From Mesorhizobium sp. CU3 (GTDB lineage: Bacteria > Pseudomonadota > Alphaproteobacteria > Rhizobiales > Rhizobiaceae), in NCBI RefSeq assembly GCF_006442965.1, contig NZ_VFWX01000014.1, positions 62,001 to 126,000 on the forward strand: 64,000 nt of DNA. Reading direction: 5' to 3'. Numbering within the stretch: the first letter of the stretch is position 1; every line of letters starts with the position of its first letter. The notes beneath the pieces are model-generated. The model was given only the letters and a program-made list of their open reading frames with translations. It was not told where the DNA came from and did not search any database. This document shows positions 16,637 through 25,700 of the stretch, piece by piece. The position numbers were made by a program, and so were the translations under genes.

Positions 16637-16768
16637 GTAGGGACTAGTGAGTAGTCAGTAGTGACGGATTTGACCGCGCGCGCATCGATCGGTTGAAGGC
16701 CGTCGCTTTCCCCGAGGCGGGGACTCGCAAATCGGCTCACTATTCACTACTCACTACTGACTATTCAC
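16633..16768. repeat. Inverted repeat between add and upp
   Basis: The left part (16633-16663, built on GTGAGTAG and AGTGAGTAGTCAGTAGTGA) is mirrored by the right part (about 16736-16768, TCACTACTCACTACTGAC). Both arms also contain short internal direct repeats of the AGTGAGTAGT type. The dyad overlaps the add stop and ends 24 bp before upp. It could fold in the add-upp transcript. Confidence 0.75.
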
Positions 16769-16792
16769 AGAACCATCACGTCGGAGCACATC

Positions 16793-17422
16793 ATGCAGGG
16801 CGTCACCGTCGTCGACCACCCCCTTGTCCAGCACAAGCTGACCATCATGCGCAAGAAGGAGACCTCGACGGCCGGTTTCCGGCGGCTGCTGCGCGAGATT
16901 TCGCTGCTGCTCGGCTATGAGGTGACCCGCAATCTCGAGCTGACCACGACCATGATCGAGACGCCGATCGAGGAGATGGAAGCGCCGACGCTGGAAGGCA
17001 AGAAGCTGGTCTTCGCCTCGGTGCTGCGCGCCGGCAACGGCCTGCTCGAAGGCCTGCTCGACCTGGTGCCGGCGGCGCGTGTCGCCCATATCGGCCTCTA
17101 CCGCGACCACGACACGCTGGAAGCGGTCGAGTATTTCTTCAAGGCGCCGAGCGATCTTGCCGACCGCCTGGTGATCGTCGTCGATCCGATGCTGGCGACC
17201 GCCAATTCGGCGATCGCGGCCATCGACAAGCTGAAGGGGCGCGGCGCCACCAACATCCGGTTCCTGTGCCTGCTTGCCGCGCCCGAGGGCATCGAGCGCT
17301 TCACCAAGGCGCATCCGGACGTGCCGATCTTCACGGCCTCGATCGACCGCCAGTTGAACGAGAAGGGCTATATCATGCCCGGTCTCGGCGATGCCGGCGA
17401 CCGCATGTACGGCACGAAATGA
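16793..17422 (+). CDS. upp: Uracil phosphoribosyltransferase
   Basis: The 209-residue enzyme makes UMP from uracil and PRPP. The PRPP loop reads VVDPMLATANSA, where the family usually has ATGGS or ATGNS, and the C-terminus MPGLGDAGDRMYGTK is the uracil-binding end. Length is normal and GGAG precedes the ATG. It is co-directional with add, separated by a palindromic repeat, and completes the pyrimidine branch formed with cdd and deoA. Confidence 0.95.
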   Translation: MQGVTVVDHPLVQHKLTIMRKKETSTAGFRRLLREISLLLGYEVTRNLELTTTMIETPIEEMEAPTLEGKKLVFASVLRAGNGLLEGLLDLVPAARVAHIGLYRDHDTLEAVEYFFKAPSDLADRLVIVVDPMLATANSAIAAIDKLKGRGATNIRFLCLLAAPEGIERFTKAHPDVPIFTASIDRQLNEKGYIMPGLGDAGDRMYGTK

Positions 17423-17528
17423 GCGCATTTGTTTACCGATCGTTTACGCAAGTCCGTGGTTCCGGCGCGCGTTAAAACGGAAAACACCATGTCGGCTTAA
17501 GGGTGGAGCCTTGTTTTAAGGGGCGTCC

Positions 17529-18095
17529 ATGCTGCGCAAGCTTCTCATCCTCGGCATCTGTGCCGGAACCTCGGCTTCGATACCCATTGTGTATCAGTCG
17601 AATCCGCAGATCGTCGAAAGCTGGCTAAGATCAAGCGTCGCCGCCAAGCCGGAAGCGGCGCAGCCCGAGCCGCAAGCCAATCTCGCTTCGGTGCCGGACA
17701 AGCCGGCGGCGCCGATGCCGCTCGGCCGCCAGGTGCTGGTCAATGCCGACGCGCGCGGCCATTTCACGTCTTCGTTCAAGCTCAACGGCCGCCAGGTCGA
17801 CGGCATGATCGACACCGGCGCCACGCTTGTCGCCATCAACATCTCGACCGCGCGCCGGATCGGCATTTCGCTCAACCCGTCCGATTTCAATCGCCAGGTC
17901 AACACCGCCAACGGCGCCATCAAGGCCGCCGTGGCGACTATCGACCATCTGCAGATCGGCAAGATTTCGGTCGACAACGTGCAGGCGATGGTGCTCGACG
18001 ACAGGGCGCTGCAGACCAACCTGATCGGCATGAGCTTCCTGCAGCGCCTGCAAAAGTATCAGGTCCAGGACGGCGCGCTGCTCCTTGTGCAGTAG
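17529..18095 (+). CDS. Retropepsin-like clan AA aspartic protease, TIGR02281 type
   Basis: This 188-residue protein has an N-terminal hydrophobic segment (about residues 4-21), a Pro/Ala-rich linker, then one retropepsin-like domain with the catalytic loop MIDTGATLVAIN near residue 97. Only one Asp-Thr-Gly is present, so the active enzyme should be a dimer. The C-terminal LIGMSFLQRLQKYQVQDGAL is typical of the alphaproteobacterial TIGR02281 family. It is predicted to be membrane-anchored with the domain in the periplasm. AAGGGG precedes the ATG. Its substrate is unknown. Confidence 0.85.
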   Translation: MLRKLLILGICAGTSASIPIVYQSNPQIVESWLRSSVAAKPEAAQPEPQANLASVPDKPAAPMPLGRQVLVNADARGHFTSSFKLNGRQVDGMIDTGATLVAINISTARRIGISLNPSDFNRQVNTANGAIKAAVATIDHLQIGKISVDNVQAMVLDDRALQTNLIGMSFLQRLQKYQVQDGALLLVQ

Positions 18096-18102
18096 TCCGG
18101 TC

Positions 18103-18159
18103 AGAGCAATTCCAGGAAAAGTGGAACGCGGTTTCCATCCGGAATTGCGTAAACGCTCT
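18103..18159. repeat. Palindromic repeat, third family
   Basis: The arms GCAATTCC (18106-18113) and GGAATTGC (18141-18148) enclose an imperfect inner stem GGAAAAGTGGAA / GCGGTTTCC. It fills the gap between the convergent protease and deoA genes and could act as a two-way transcript end. A related diverged element is seen near 28031-28071. Confidence 0.65.
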
Positions 18160-19474
18160 ATCTAACCAATATCCGCCTGAGGACGGTCTTTTCCGCGGGC
18201 GGCTTCGAACCTCCGGTCGTATAGGCCGCGCGCACGGCGGCAGCGGCCGCTTCGGCATCTGCGTTTGTGCGGGCATGCACCAGCGCCAGTGGCTCGCCCC
18301 GGCGCAGTTCGGCGCCGACCGGCAAGAGCCTGGTCAAGCCAACGGCATGGTCGATTTTATCATCCGGCCGCCTGCGCCCGCCGCCAAGCGTGACGACTGC
18401 AAGGCCGATGTCGCGCGTCGCGACGACGGTGACGAAACCATCCGTCTCAGCCCGCACCGCCAGTTCGACGGGCGCCTTCGGCAAATACTTGTCCGGGTTC
18501 TCGATGAAATCGGCCGGGCCGCCAAGCGCCGTGACCATGCGCGCGAAGATGGCGGCCGCGCGGCCGCCCGCAAGCGTCTCGGCGGCGCGCCTCAACCCGT
18601 CCTGATTGGACGAAACGATGCCGGCCGATTGCAGCATCTCGGCCGCCAGCGCAAGCGTCACGTCCTCCAGCCGGCGATCGCGATAACGGCCCGTGAGGAA
18701 GTCCACCGCATTCTTCACCTCGACCGCATTGCCGGCAGCCGATGCCAGCGGCTCGTTCATCCCGGTTACCAGCGCCGAGGCGTTCAGGCCGGCGCCGTTG
18801 GCGACCTCGACCAGGCTGTTCGCCAGCGCCACCGCATCACGCGACTTTTCCATGAAGGCGCCGTTGCCGACCTTGACGTCGAGCACCAGCGAGCCGAGCC
18901 CCGCGGCGAGCTTCTTCGACAGGATCGAGGCGGTGATCAACGGCACGGATTCGACCGTGCCCGTCACGTCGCGGATCGCGTAGAGCCTGCGGTCGGCGGG
19001 CGCGAGATCCGCGGTCTGGCCGATGATGGCGCAGCCGGTCTCCAGCACCGTCTTGCGAAACAGCGTCACATCGGGCTGGCTGATATAGCCGGGAATGGCA
19101 TCCATCTTGTCCAGCGTGCCGCCGGTGTGGCCGAGGCCGCGGCCCGAGATCATTGGCACATAAGCACCGCAGGCAGCGACGATCGGCGCCAGCATCAGCG
19201 AGACATTGTCGCCGACGCCGCCGGTCGAATGCTTGTCGGTGACTGGACCCGGCAGGTCGGACCAGTCGAGCACATCGCCGGAATCGCGCATGGCGAGCGT
19301 CAGCGCCACGGCCTCCTCGCGGCTCATGCCGTTGAGAAATACGGCCATGGCGAAAGCGCCGACCTGACCTTCCGAGATGCTGCCCGCCGTCAGCCCTCTG
19401 ACAAAGGCCGCGATCTCGTCGGCCGCGAGCCTGTGGCCGTCGCGTTTGCGGCGAATGATTTCTTGCGGGAGCAT
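18158..19474 (-). CDS. deoA: Thymidine phosphorylase
   Basis: This 438-residue enzyme cleaves thymidine and deoxyuridine with phosphate. It begins MLPQEIIRRKRDGHRLAADE and carries the pyrimidine-nucleoside phosphorylase signature around TDKHSTGGVGDNVSL and SGRGLGHTGGTLDK, plus LDVKVGNGAFM. Length agrees with the family. ATG 19474 overlaps the punA stop by one base (TGATG), which implies coupled translation. The longer frame upstream is the punA coding region in another register. It ends the nucleoside operon. Confidence 0.95.
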   Translation of the reverse strand: MLPQEIIRRKRDGHRLAADEIAAFVRGLTAGSISEGQVGAFAMAVFLNGMSREEAVALTLAMRDSGDVLDWSDLPGPVTDKHSTGGVGDNVSLMLAPIVAACGAYVPMISGRGLGHTGGTLDKMDAIPGYISQPDVTLFRKTVLETGCAIIGQTADLAPADRRLYAIRDVTGTVESVPLITASILSKKLAAGLGSLVLDVKVGNGAFMEKSRDAVALANSLVEVANGAGLNASALVTGMNEPLASAAGNAVEVKNAVDFLTGRYRDRRLEDVTLALAAEMLQSAGIVSSNQDGLRRAAETLAGGRAAAIFARMVTALGGPADFIENPDKYLPKAPVELAVRAETDGFVTVVATRDIGLAVVTLGGGRRRPDDKIDHAVGLTRLLPVGAELRRGEPLALVHARTNADAEAAAAAVRAAYTTGGSKPPAEKTVLRRILVR

Positions 19475-20277
19475 CAGTCGGGCAAGCCGTCCTGGAACAC
19501 GCGCCGCAGGATCGTCGCCAGCCGGGCGCCGCCGATCGGGGCCATGTCCTTGGTTTCCTGATGCGACAGCTCGGCCCCGGTCATCCCCGCCGCGAGATTG
19601 GTGATGACCGAGCAGGCGGCCACTTTCAGCCCGAGGAAGCGCGCGAGGATCACCTCCGGCACCGTCGACATGCCGACCGCATTGGCGCCCATGACACGCG
19701 CCATCCGGATCTCGGCCGGCGTTTCGAAGCAGGGTCCCGAAAACCACATATAGACGCCCTGGTGCAGCGCGGTGTCCGTCGCCTTCGCCGCCTTCTCGAT
19801 CGCGCCACGCAGGCCGGCGTCATAGGCCTCGGTGAGGCCGACGAAGCGGCGATCGCTCGGCTCGCCGATCAGCGGATTGGAGCCGGAGAAATTGATGTGG
19901 TCGGTGATCATCATCACCGAGCCCGGCCCCATCTCGGGATCGACCGAGCCGGCGGCGTTGGTCAGGATCAGATGCGAGATGCCGATGCCGGCCAGCACCT
20001 CAAGTGCGGGACGCATCGCGGCGGCATTGCCGTGCTCATAATAGTGGGCGCGGCCGGACAGCATCAGCACCGGTGTGCCGGCAAAGTTTCCGGCCACGAC
20101 CTCGCCGGCATGGCCGGAAACGCCGCTGCGTGGAAAACCGGCCAACTCGGCATAGGAGATACGCCTGGCGTCCTTGACCTGATCGACCAGGCCGCCAAGG
20201 CCGGAGCCGAGCACCAGCGCCGCCGTCGGCGCTAGCCCGTCGAGCTTTTCGACCAGGCGATCCAGTGCTTCCATCAT
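19474..20277 (-). CDS. punA: Purine nucleoside phosphorylase
   Basis: This 267-residue enzyme of the trimeric PNP/MTAP family phosphorolyses inosine and guanosine. Visible motifs are LVLGSGLGGL, the phosphate-binding LSGRAHYYEHGN, LTNAAGSV, YMWFSGPCFETPAEIRM and VGMSTVPEVILAR with the NLAAGM stretch. Two adjacent ATG codons (20277 and 20274) are possible starts. It lies 13 bp after cdd and is coupled to deoA. Confidence 0.94.
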   Translation of the reverse strand: MMEALDRLVEKLDGLAPTAALVLGSGLGGLVDQVKDARRISYAELAGFPRSGVSGHAGEVVAGNFAGTPVLMLSGRAHYYEHGNAAAMRPALEVLAGIGISHLILTNAAGSVDPEMGPGSVMMITDHINFSGSNPLIGEPSDRRFVGLTEAYDAGLRGAIEKAAKATDTALHQGVYMWFSGPCFETPAEIRMARVMGANAVGMSTVPEVILARFLGLKVAACSVITNLAAGMTGAELSHQETKDMAPIGGARLATILRRVFQDGLPD

Positions 20278-20290
20278 GTCGACCAGCTCT

Positions 20291-20683
20291 TCATTTGAGG
20301 ATATCGCCCCTGAAGCCGTAAGGCAGCATGTCGCCCATGGTCACCGTCTCGGCGACGCCCGTGTTGTCGCACAGATAGAGCTTCGTGTCCGGCCGGCAGA
20401 ATTCCGCCAGCCGCTGCCGACAGCCGCCGCAAGGCGAGCATTTGGCCATGCGCTCGGCGATCACCGCTATCTCGACGATCTTGCCGCCACCGCCCATGAT
20501 GTAGTGGCCAAGCGCGGTCGTCTCGGCGCACCAGCCCTCGGGATGGGATGCCACCTCGATGTTGGCGCCGGTGAAGACGCGGCCGTCCTCGGTGCGAAGT
20601 GCGGCACCCACCGGGAATTTCGAATAGGGCGCATAGGCCTTGGCCATCGCCGCTTTCGCCGCCTCGAACAGATCATGCGACAT
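20291..20683 (-). CDS. cdd: Cytidine deaminase
   Basis: The 130-residue homotetrameric-type zinc enzyme deaminates cytidine and deoxycytidine. The zinc site is shown by CAETTA (Cys and catalytic Glu) and PCGGCRQ (two Cys). The N-terminus AYAPYSKFPVGAALRTEDG is typical and the length is standard. It lies 58 bp after the second permease gene and is the first of three catabolic genes behind the transporter. Confidence 0.95.
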   Translation of the reverse strand: MSHDLFEAAKAAMAKAYAPYSKFPVGAALRTEDGRVFTGANIEVASHPEGWCAETTALGHYIMGGGGKIVEIAVIAERMAKCSPCGGCRQRLAEFCRPDTKLYLCDNTGVAETVTMGDMLPYGFRGDILK

Positions 20684-20741
20684 TCAGCTCTTCTCTCCCA
20701 CGATCTTGTTCAAATGCCGGCTGGCGGACCGAAATAGGGCC

Positions 20742-21713
20742 TCAGCGTTCCTTGACATAGGGCACGCCGCCGGCGCGCGGCGGAATGGCCTTGCCGATGA
20801 AGCCGGCAAGCAGGATGACGGTCAGCACATAGGGCAGCGCCTGCATGAACTGTGCCGGCACCTTGCCGACAAGAGGAAGCGGCGATCCCTGCAGGCGGAT
20901 CGAGGCCGCGTCGAGGAAGCCGAACAGAAGGCAGGCGAACATGGCGTTGACCGGCTTCCATTTGGCGAAGATCAGCGCCGCAAGCGCGATATAGCCCTTG
21001 CCTGCGGTCATGTCCTTCACGAAGCCGCCATTCTGCACCATCGACAGGTAGGCTCCGGCAATACCGGTGAGGATGCCGGTGCAGATCAGCGCGCGATAAC
21101 GCAACCAGGCGACCGAAATGCCGGCGGTATCGACGGCGGCCGGATTTTCGCCGACCGCGCGCATCCGCAACCCGAAACGGGTACGAAACAGCACCCACCA
21201 GGTGAACGGCACCATCAGGAAGGCGATGTAGACCAGGATGGAATGGCCGGAGAGCAGTTCCGAATAGATCGGGCCGATGATGGGCACATCCCTGATGGCG
21301 TCGGCGCCCGGCCAGACGATCGCCTCGAACCGCTCGCCGGGCTGCAGCGCCGGCGTGCGCCCGCCCTGCTGGAACCAGGCTTGCCCAAGCATGATCGTCG
21401 AGCCCGCCGCGATGAAGTTGATCGCGACGCCGGACACGATCTGGTTGCCGCGATGCGTGATCGAGGCAAAGCCGTGCACCATGGCAAAGGCGACCGAGAT
21501 CAGGATCGCCATGCCGAGGCCGATGAAGGCGGAATGAAAGACCGCGGCCGCCGAGGCGCCGGCAAAGGCGCCGACCAACATTTTGCCTTCGAGCCCGATA
21601 TCGAACACGCCGGCGCGCTCCGAATAGAGGCCGGCTAGGCAGGCGAGCAGCAGCGGCACCGACAGGCGAATGGTGGAATCGAGAATCTGGACGATGGCGA
21701 TGAAGATATCCAT
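20742..21713 (-). CDS. Nucleoside ABC transporter permease 2
   Basis: The 323-residue inner-membrane permease of the branched-chain/ribose-type family (NupQ/YufQ-like) begins MDIFIAIVQILDSTIRLSVP. It has about eight to nine hydrophobic segments and the family loop YSERAGVFDIGLEGKMLVGA. I chose ATG 21713, one base after the stop of the other permease. The upstream extension in this frame would overlap that gene. It should form the heteromeric channel with the 21715-22854 product. Confidence 0.9.
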   Translation of the reverse strand: MDIFIAIVQILDSTIRLSVPLLLACLAGLYSERAGVFDIGLEGKMLVGAFAGASAAAVFHSAFIGLGMAILISVAFAMVHGFASITHRGNQIVSGVAINFIAAGSTIMLGQAWFQQGGRTPALQPGERFEAIVWPGADAIRDVPIIGPIYSELLSGHSILVYIAFLMVPFTWWVLFRTRFGLRMRAVGENPAAVDTAGISVAWLRYRALICTGILTGIAGAYLSMVQNGGFVKDMTAGKGYIALAALIFAKWKPVNAMFACLLFGFLDAASIRLQGSPLPLVGKVPAQFMQALPYVLTVILLAGFIGKAIPPRAGGVPYVKER

Positions 21714-21714
21714 C

Positions 21715-22854
21715 TCAGGCGCCCTTTCCCTTGACCGCTTCCATGCCGACCGACTTCGGACTGAACGAGGCGAAAATCGCCTGGATGTAGGGCCTGAACA
21801 TATGCTCAAGCGCGCCGGCGAAGAGGATGACAAGGCCCTGGATGATGACGATCATGTCGCGGGTGATCGCCGGCATCTCGAAGGAAAGCTCGGCGCCGCC
21901 CTGGTAGAGCATGCCGAACAGGATCGCCGCCAGCACGATGCCGATCGGATGCAGCCGGCCCATCAGCGCCACCGCAATGCCGACGAAGCCGGCGCCGGAG
22001 ACGAAATCGATGGCGACATTGTGCTGGTCGCCCATCACCGGGTTGAGCGCCATCATGCCGGCCAGCGCGCCCGAGATCATCATGGCGGTGATGATGATGC
22101 GGGTTTCCGAAATGCCAGCATAACGCGCCGCTTTCGGGCTGTGGCCATAGGTGCGCATTTCGTAGCCGAGCCGGGTGCGCCAGATCAAAAGCCAGACCAG
22201 GAACGCCATCAGCAGCGCCAGCAGGAAGCAGATGTTGAGCGGCGCCGAGCGGATCTTGGCGCCGAACAATTCGATCACCCAATTGAGCTTCGGCAGCTCC
22301 GCGCCGCCGACGAAGTTGCGGGTCTGCGGCGCCTGCGAGCCGGCCGGCTTCAGCAGGCCGACCAGCAGATAGACCATCACGGAGGCGGCGATGAAGTTGA
22401 ACATGATGGTGGTGATGACGATGTGCGAGCCGCGCTTGGCCTGCAGATAGGCCGGGATGAAGCCCCAGAGGGCGCCGAACGCGGCCGAGGCGACAATGGC
22501 AAGCGGAAACAGCACCCACCATGGCAAAATGCTGTCCAAGGGCAGGCAGACAAGCGCGATGCCGAGGCCGCCAATATAGGCCTGGCCCTCGGAACCGATG
22601 TTGAACAGGCCGCAATGCGCCGCCACCGCGACTGAAAGGCCGGTGAAGATGAAGGTCGTGGCATAAAACAGCGTGAAGGCGATGCCTGTCCCCTTGCCGA
22701 AGGCGCCTTCGACCAGGATGACGGCGGCGCGGAACGGATTTTCGCCGACCAGCACGACGACGAGGCCGGCGACGATGAAGGCTACCGAGAGGTTGATCAG
22801 CGGGATTAGCCCATAGTCGGCCCAGGCCGGCAGCTTGGCGTAGGGCGTGCTCAT
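21715..22854 (-). CDS. Nucleoside ABC transporter permease 1
   Basis: The 379-residue membrane protein of the NupP/YufP type has an N-terminal segment followed by about nine helices and the conserved loop AAHCGLFNIGSEGQAYIGGL, which parallels the loop of permease 2. Its ATG overlaps the stop of the ATPase gene (ATGA), and permease 2 follows after one base. This tight coupling matches a four-component nucleoside importer together with the BMP protein encoded at 25.7-26.7 kb. Confidence 0.9.
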   Translation of the reverse strand: MSTPYAKLPAWADYGLIPLINLSVAFIVAGLVVVLVGENPFRAAVILVEGAFGKGTGIAFTLFYATTFIFTGLSVAVAAHCGLFNIGSEGQAYIGGLGIALVCLPLDSILPWWVLFPLAIVASAAFGALWGFIPAYLQAKRGSHIVITTIMFNFIAASVMVYLLVGLLKPAGSQAPQTRNFVGGAELPKLNWVIELFGAKIRSAPLNICFLLALLMAFLVWLLIWRTRLGYEMRTYGHSPKAARYAGISETRIIITAMMISGALAGMMALNPVMGDQHNVAIDFVSGAGFVGIAVALMGRLHPIGIVLAAILFGMLYQGGAELSFEMPAITRDMIVIIQGLVILFAGALEHMFRPYIQAIFASFSPKSVGMEAVKGKGA

Positions 22855-24383
22855 TCGGCGGCCTCCTGCTGCTCGACGCCGGCCATTAAGAGGCCGAGCT
22901 CGCCTTCGGTGGCGTCGGGGCCGCGCTCGCCGACGATGCGGCCGGCGAACATCACCAGGATACGGTCGGAAAGCGAGCGGATCTCGTCGAGCTCGACCGA
23001 GACCACCAGCACGGCCTTGCCCTGGTCGCGCATGGCGATCAGCCGCTTGTGGATGAATTCGATGGCGCCGACATCGACGCCGCGCGTCGGCTGACCGACG
23101 ATCAGCACCCCTGGATCCTGCTCCATCTCGCGCGCCAGCACGATCTTCTGCTGGTTGCCGCCTGAGAAATTGGCTGTCTTCAGGCGAGGATTAGCGGGCC
23201 GGATATCGTATTTCGCGATCTTGTCCTTGGCATCACTGACGATGGCCTCGACGTTGAGGAACGGACCTTTCAGATAACGCTCGTCGTCGTGATAGCCGAG
23301 GATAGAATTCTCGTTCTCCTCGAAGGCCAGCACCAGTCCAACATGATGGCGGTCCTCCGGCACATGGGCGAGGCCGCGGTCGCGCAATTCGCCGGGGTCG
23401 GCCTTGCCGGTGAGGTCGATCGGCTTGCCGTCCAGCATCACCTCGCCGGAGACCGCGTGCCTTATGCCCGAGATCGCCTCGAGCAGTTCGGACTGGCCGT
23501 TGCCGGCGACACCGGCGATGCCGACGATTTCGCCGCCGCGCAGGTCGAAGGAGACGTCGTCGACCATGGTGACGCCGCGGGAGTCTTTCACCGTCAGGTT
23601 CTTCACCGAAAGTTTCACGGCGCCGGACTCGGACTCGCCCTTCTCGACCCTGAGCAGCACTCGCCGGCCGACCATCAGTTCGGCCAATTCGCCGACCGTG
23701 GTCTCCTTGGTCACCCTGGTCGCCACCATCGTGCCCTGGCGCATCACCGAGACCGTGTCGGTAATCGCCATGATCTCGCGCAATTTGTGGGTGATGAGAA
23801 CGATGGTTTTTCCCTGATCCTTCAATTGCTTGAGGATGCGGAAGAGGTGATCGGCCTCTGCCGGCGTCAAAACACCCGTCGGCTCGTCGAGGATCAGGAT
23901 CTCGGCGCCGCGATAGAGCGCCTTGAGGATTTCGACGCGCTGCTGCAAGCCGACCGGCAATTCCTCGATGACGGCGTCGGGATCGACCTCCAGCCCATAT
24001 TCGCGCTCCAGCCGCTCGAGCTCCGAACGCGCCTTGGCGATGCTGCTTTTCAACAGCGCATCGTTCTCCGCGCCGAGAATGACGTTTTCCAGCACGGTGA
24101 AATTGTCGACCAGCATGAAGTGCTGGTGCACCATTCCGATGCCGAGCGCGATGGCGTCGTTGGAGGTGTGGATCGACGCCGGTTTGCCGCCGACGCGGAT
24201 CTCGCCGCTGTCGGCCTGGTAGAAGCCGTAGAGGATCGACATCAGCGTCGACTTGCCGGCGCCGTTCTCGCCGACGATGCCGTGGATGGTGCCGCGCGTG
24301 ATTTCCAGATTGATGTCGCGGTTGGCGCGCACGGCGCCAAAGCTCTTGTTGATGCCGATGAGCTCGATAGCGGCTTGCGCCAT
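22851..24383 (-). CDS. Nucleoside ABC transporter ATP-binding protein, double ABC domain
   Basis: This 510-residue ATPase has two fused ABC domains in the RbsA/MglA/YufO manner. The first half has a full Walker A (GENGAGKST), with Walker B in ILILDEPTGVL. The second half has a degenerate Walker A (GVAGNGQSE), but an intact signature (FSGGNQQKIVLAREM) and GQPTRGVDVG. I chose ATG 24383; an in-frame GTG lies five codons upstream. It is the first gene of the transporter-cdd-punA-deoA series. Confidence 0.92.
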   Translation of the reverse strand: MAQAAIELIGINKSFGAVRANRDINLEITRGTIHGIVGENGAGKSTLMSILYGFYQADSGEIRVGGKPASIHTSNDAIALGIGMVHQHFMLVDNFTVLENVILGAENDALLKSSIAKARSELERLEREYGLEVDPDAVIEELPVGLQQRVEILKALYRGAEILILDEPTGVLTPAEADHLFRILKQLKDQGKTIVLITHKLREIMAITDTVSVMRQGTMVATRVTKETTVGELAELMVGRRVLLRVEKGESESGAVKLSVKNLTVKDSRGVTMVDDVSFDLRGGEIVGIAGVAGNGQSELLEAISGIRHAVSGEVMLDGKPIDLTGKADPGELRDRGLAHVPEDRHHVGLVLAFEENENSILGYHDDERYLKGPFLNVEAIVSDAKDKIAKYDIRPANPRLKTANFSGGNQQKIVLAREMEQDPGVLIVGQPTRGVDVGAIEFIHKRLIAMRDQGKAVLVVSVELDEIRSLSDRILVMFAGRIVGERGPDATEGELGLLMAGVEQQEAAE

Positions 24384-24539
24384 GCGGCCTGTTCCCACTG
24401 TTATTTTTTATCGCTTGGTCAAAATGCCTAGCATGATGCCCAGCCCGTGCCAATTGGCCATTCACTCTCGACAAATCCCCGCGCGCTTGTCAATTTCCAA
24501 GGTGGGTAGGAGCTTCACATTCGCAAAAGGCGGTTCTCA

Positions 24540-24749
24540 ATGGCCATGCCTGACGACCGGCTGACGACGCTGGAAATCCGCGCCGCCGAGCAGGACAAGA
24601 CCATCGAGGAACTGTCCGGCCAGATCGCCGAGCAGTGGAAGGTGATCGAGCGCATGGAACGCAAGCTTGCCGCGCTCACCGACCGGTTCCTGGAGCTGGA
24701 AGAACAGGCTGCTCCCGACGTGCCGGTGACCAAGCCGCCGCACTGGTGA
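24540..24749 (+). CDS. slyX: SlyX family protein
   Basis: The 69-residue protein is a predicted coiled coil (residues about 5-55, TTLEIRAAEQDKTIEELSGQ and following) and ends in the SlyX-typical PPHW. SlyX proteins are small cytoplasmic proteins of undefined function. AAAGGCGG lies upstream of the ATG. It is divergent from the nucleoside ATPase gene and is followed after 22 bp by the anti-sigma-like gene. Confidence 0.88.
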   Translation: MAMPDDRLTTLEIRAAEQDKTIEELSGQIAEQWKVIERMERKLAALTDRFLELEEQAAPDVPVTKPPHW

Positions 24750-24771
24750 GGGAGCATGGGAGAAGAAGGCC

Positions 24772-25185
24772 ATGTCGAGTGAAAGCGACCGCGTCGCCAG
24801 AGCCGGCGACTATGTCTTCGGCCTGATGAATGACCGCGAACGCGCCCGCGCCGAGCGCGACCTCAAGATCGATCCCGCCTTCCGCGACACCGTGCTGAAG
24901 CTCGCCGAGCGCCTGCGCGCCCTCGACCCTGCCGGTTCCTCTACGGAAGGACAGGACGCCCGCTGGAAACAGGTTTCGCAACGCCTTGCCGAATTGCCGC
25001 AGATGCACATCCGGCTTGCTGGACCCGCCGAGACAGAGGCCGATCTGCCGCCGGTCGTGATCCACCGGCTGCAACGCAAGCCCTATGGCGTCGGGCTGCA
25101 TGCCCTTGGCGGACGGTTGGGCTTCGTCATCGCGCTTGCCCTGCTCGCCGCCTTCGCGCTCGGCTATATCGCCGGCACGCTATAG
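24772..25185 (+). CDS. Anti-sigma-factor-like membrane protein
   Basis: This 137-residue protein starts with a short helical domain (AGDYVFGLMNDRERARAERDL) that resembles the N-terminal zone of RskA-type anti-sigma factors. A charged linker follows, then one C-terminal transmembrane helix (LGFVIALALLAAFALGYIAG). That order fits a cytoplasmic sigma-binding domain tethered to the inner membrane. No ECF sigma gene is adjacent, so the role is inferred only from the motif and topology. It overlaps the convergent GNAT gene by 6 bp. Confidence 0.6.
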   Translation: MSSESDRVARAGDYVFGLMNDRERARAERDLKIDPAFRDTVLKLAERLRALDPAGSSTEGQDARWKQVSQRLAELPQMHIRLAGPAETEADLPPVVIHRLQRKPYGVGLHALGGRLGFVIALALLAAFALGYIAGTL

Positions 25186-25638
25186 TTTTTTCGACATGAG
25201 AAGCATCGGCTCGCCGTCCTGCTCGAACGGCTCGACCGTGGTCCAGCCCAGCGCCTCGTAGAAGCCTCGTGCCTGCCAGGTGTAGAGATGAAGCGTCCTC
25301 ACTCCGACCGAAGCGGCGCGCGCTTCAATGGCTTTGACCAGCGACGTACCGACGCCCTGGCCTCGACAGGCTTCGTCGACGATGAGGCCGGCCAGCCAGG
25401 GCGTAAGATCATGCGCCGGCTCGATCTCGTCGCGCACCAGGAGGCAGCTCCCGATCGGCCGGCCCCGATCGCGCGCGACGAAGGCCGCCTCGAACCCGTC
25501 GCCGACGATCAGCCCGCGCAGTCCGTCCATGTCGTCCTGGAGCGTTCGCCCGGTGCCATCGAAAAATGCCGCGAGCCGAAGCCTGGCGATCGCTTCGACA
25601 TCGCCGTGCACCATGACTTCGATGGTCGGTCGCATCAT
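25180..25638 (-). CDS. GNAT family N-acetyltransferase
   Basis: The 152-residue acetyl-CoA-dependent acyltransferase has the GNAT core motif A in VDEACRGQGVGTSLVKAIEA (pyrophosphate-binding RGQGVG) and a C-terminal LYTWQARGFYEALGW that forms motif B. It is a single domain of standard size. The substrate is unknown. It lies downstream of bmp on the same strand but beyond an intrinsic terminator, so it is probably separately expressed. Its 3' end overlaps the anti-sigma-like gene. Confidence 0.88.
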   Translation of the reverse strand: MMRPTIEVMVHGDVEAIARLRLAAFFDGTGRTLQDDMDGLRGLIVGDGFEAAFVARDRGRPIGSCLLVRDEIEPAHDLTPWLAGLIVDEACRGQGVGTSLVKAIEARAASVGVRTLHLYTWQARGFYEALGWTTVEPFEQDGEPMLLMSKKL

Positions 25639-25641
25639 TCG

Positions 25642-25680
25642 TCTCCAAAACGAAACCGCCGGGCAATGCCCGGCGGTTCG
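25642..25680 (-). terminator. Rho-independent terminator of bmp
   Basis: A perfect 11-bp stem (AACCGCCGGGC with GCCCGGCGGTT, 25654-25678) and a three-base loop, followed on the minus strand by TTTCGTTTT. It lies 22 bp after the bmp stop codon. Confidence 0.88.
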
Positions 25681-25700
25681 ATTTTCAACTCAACTGCCGA

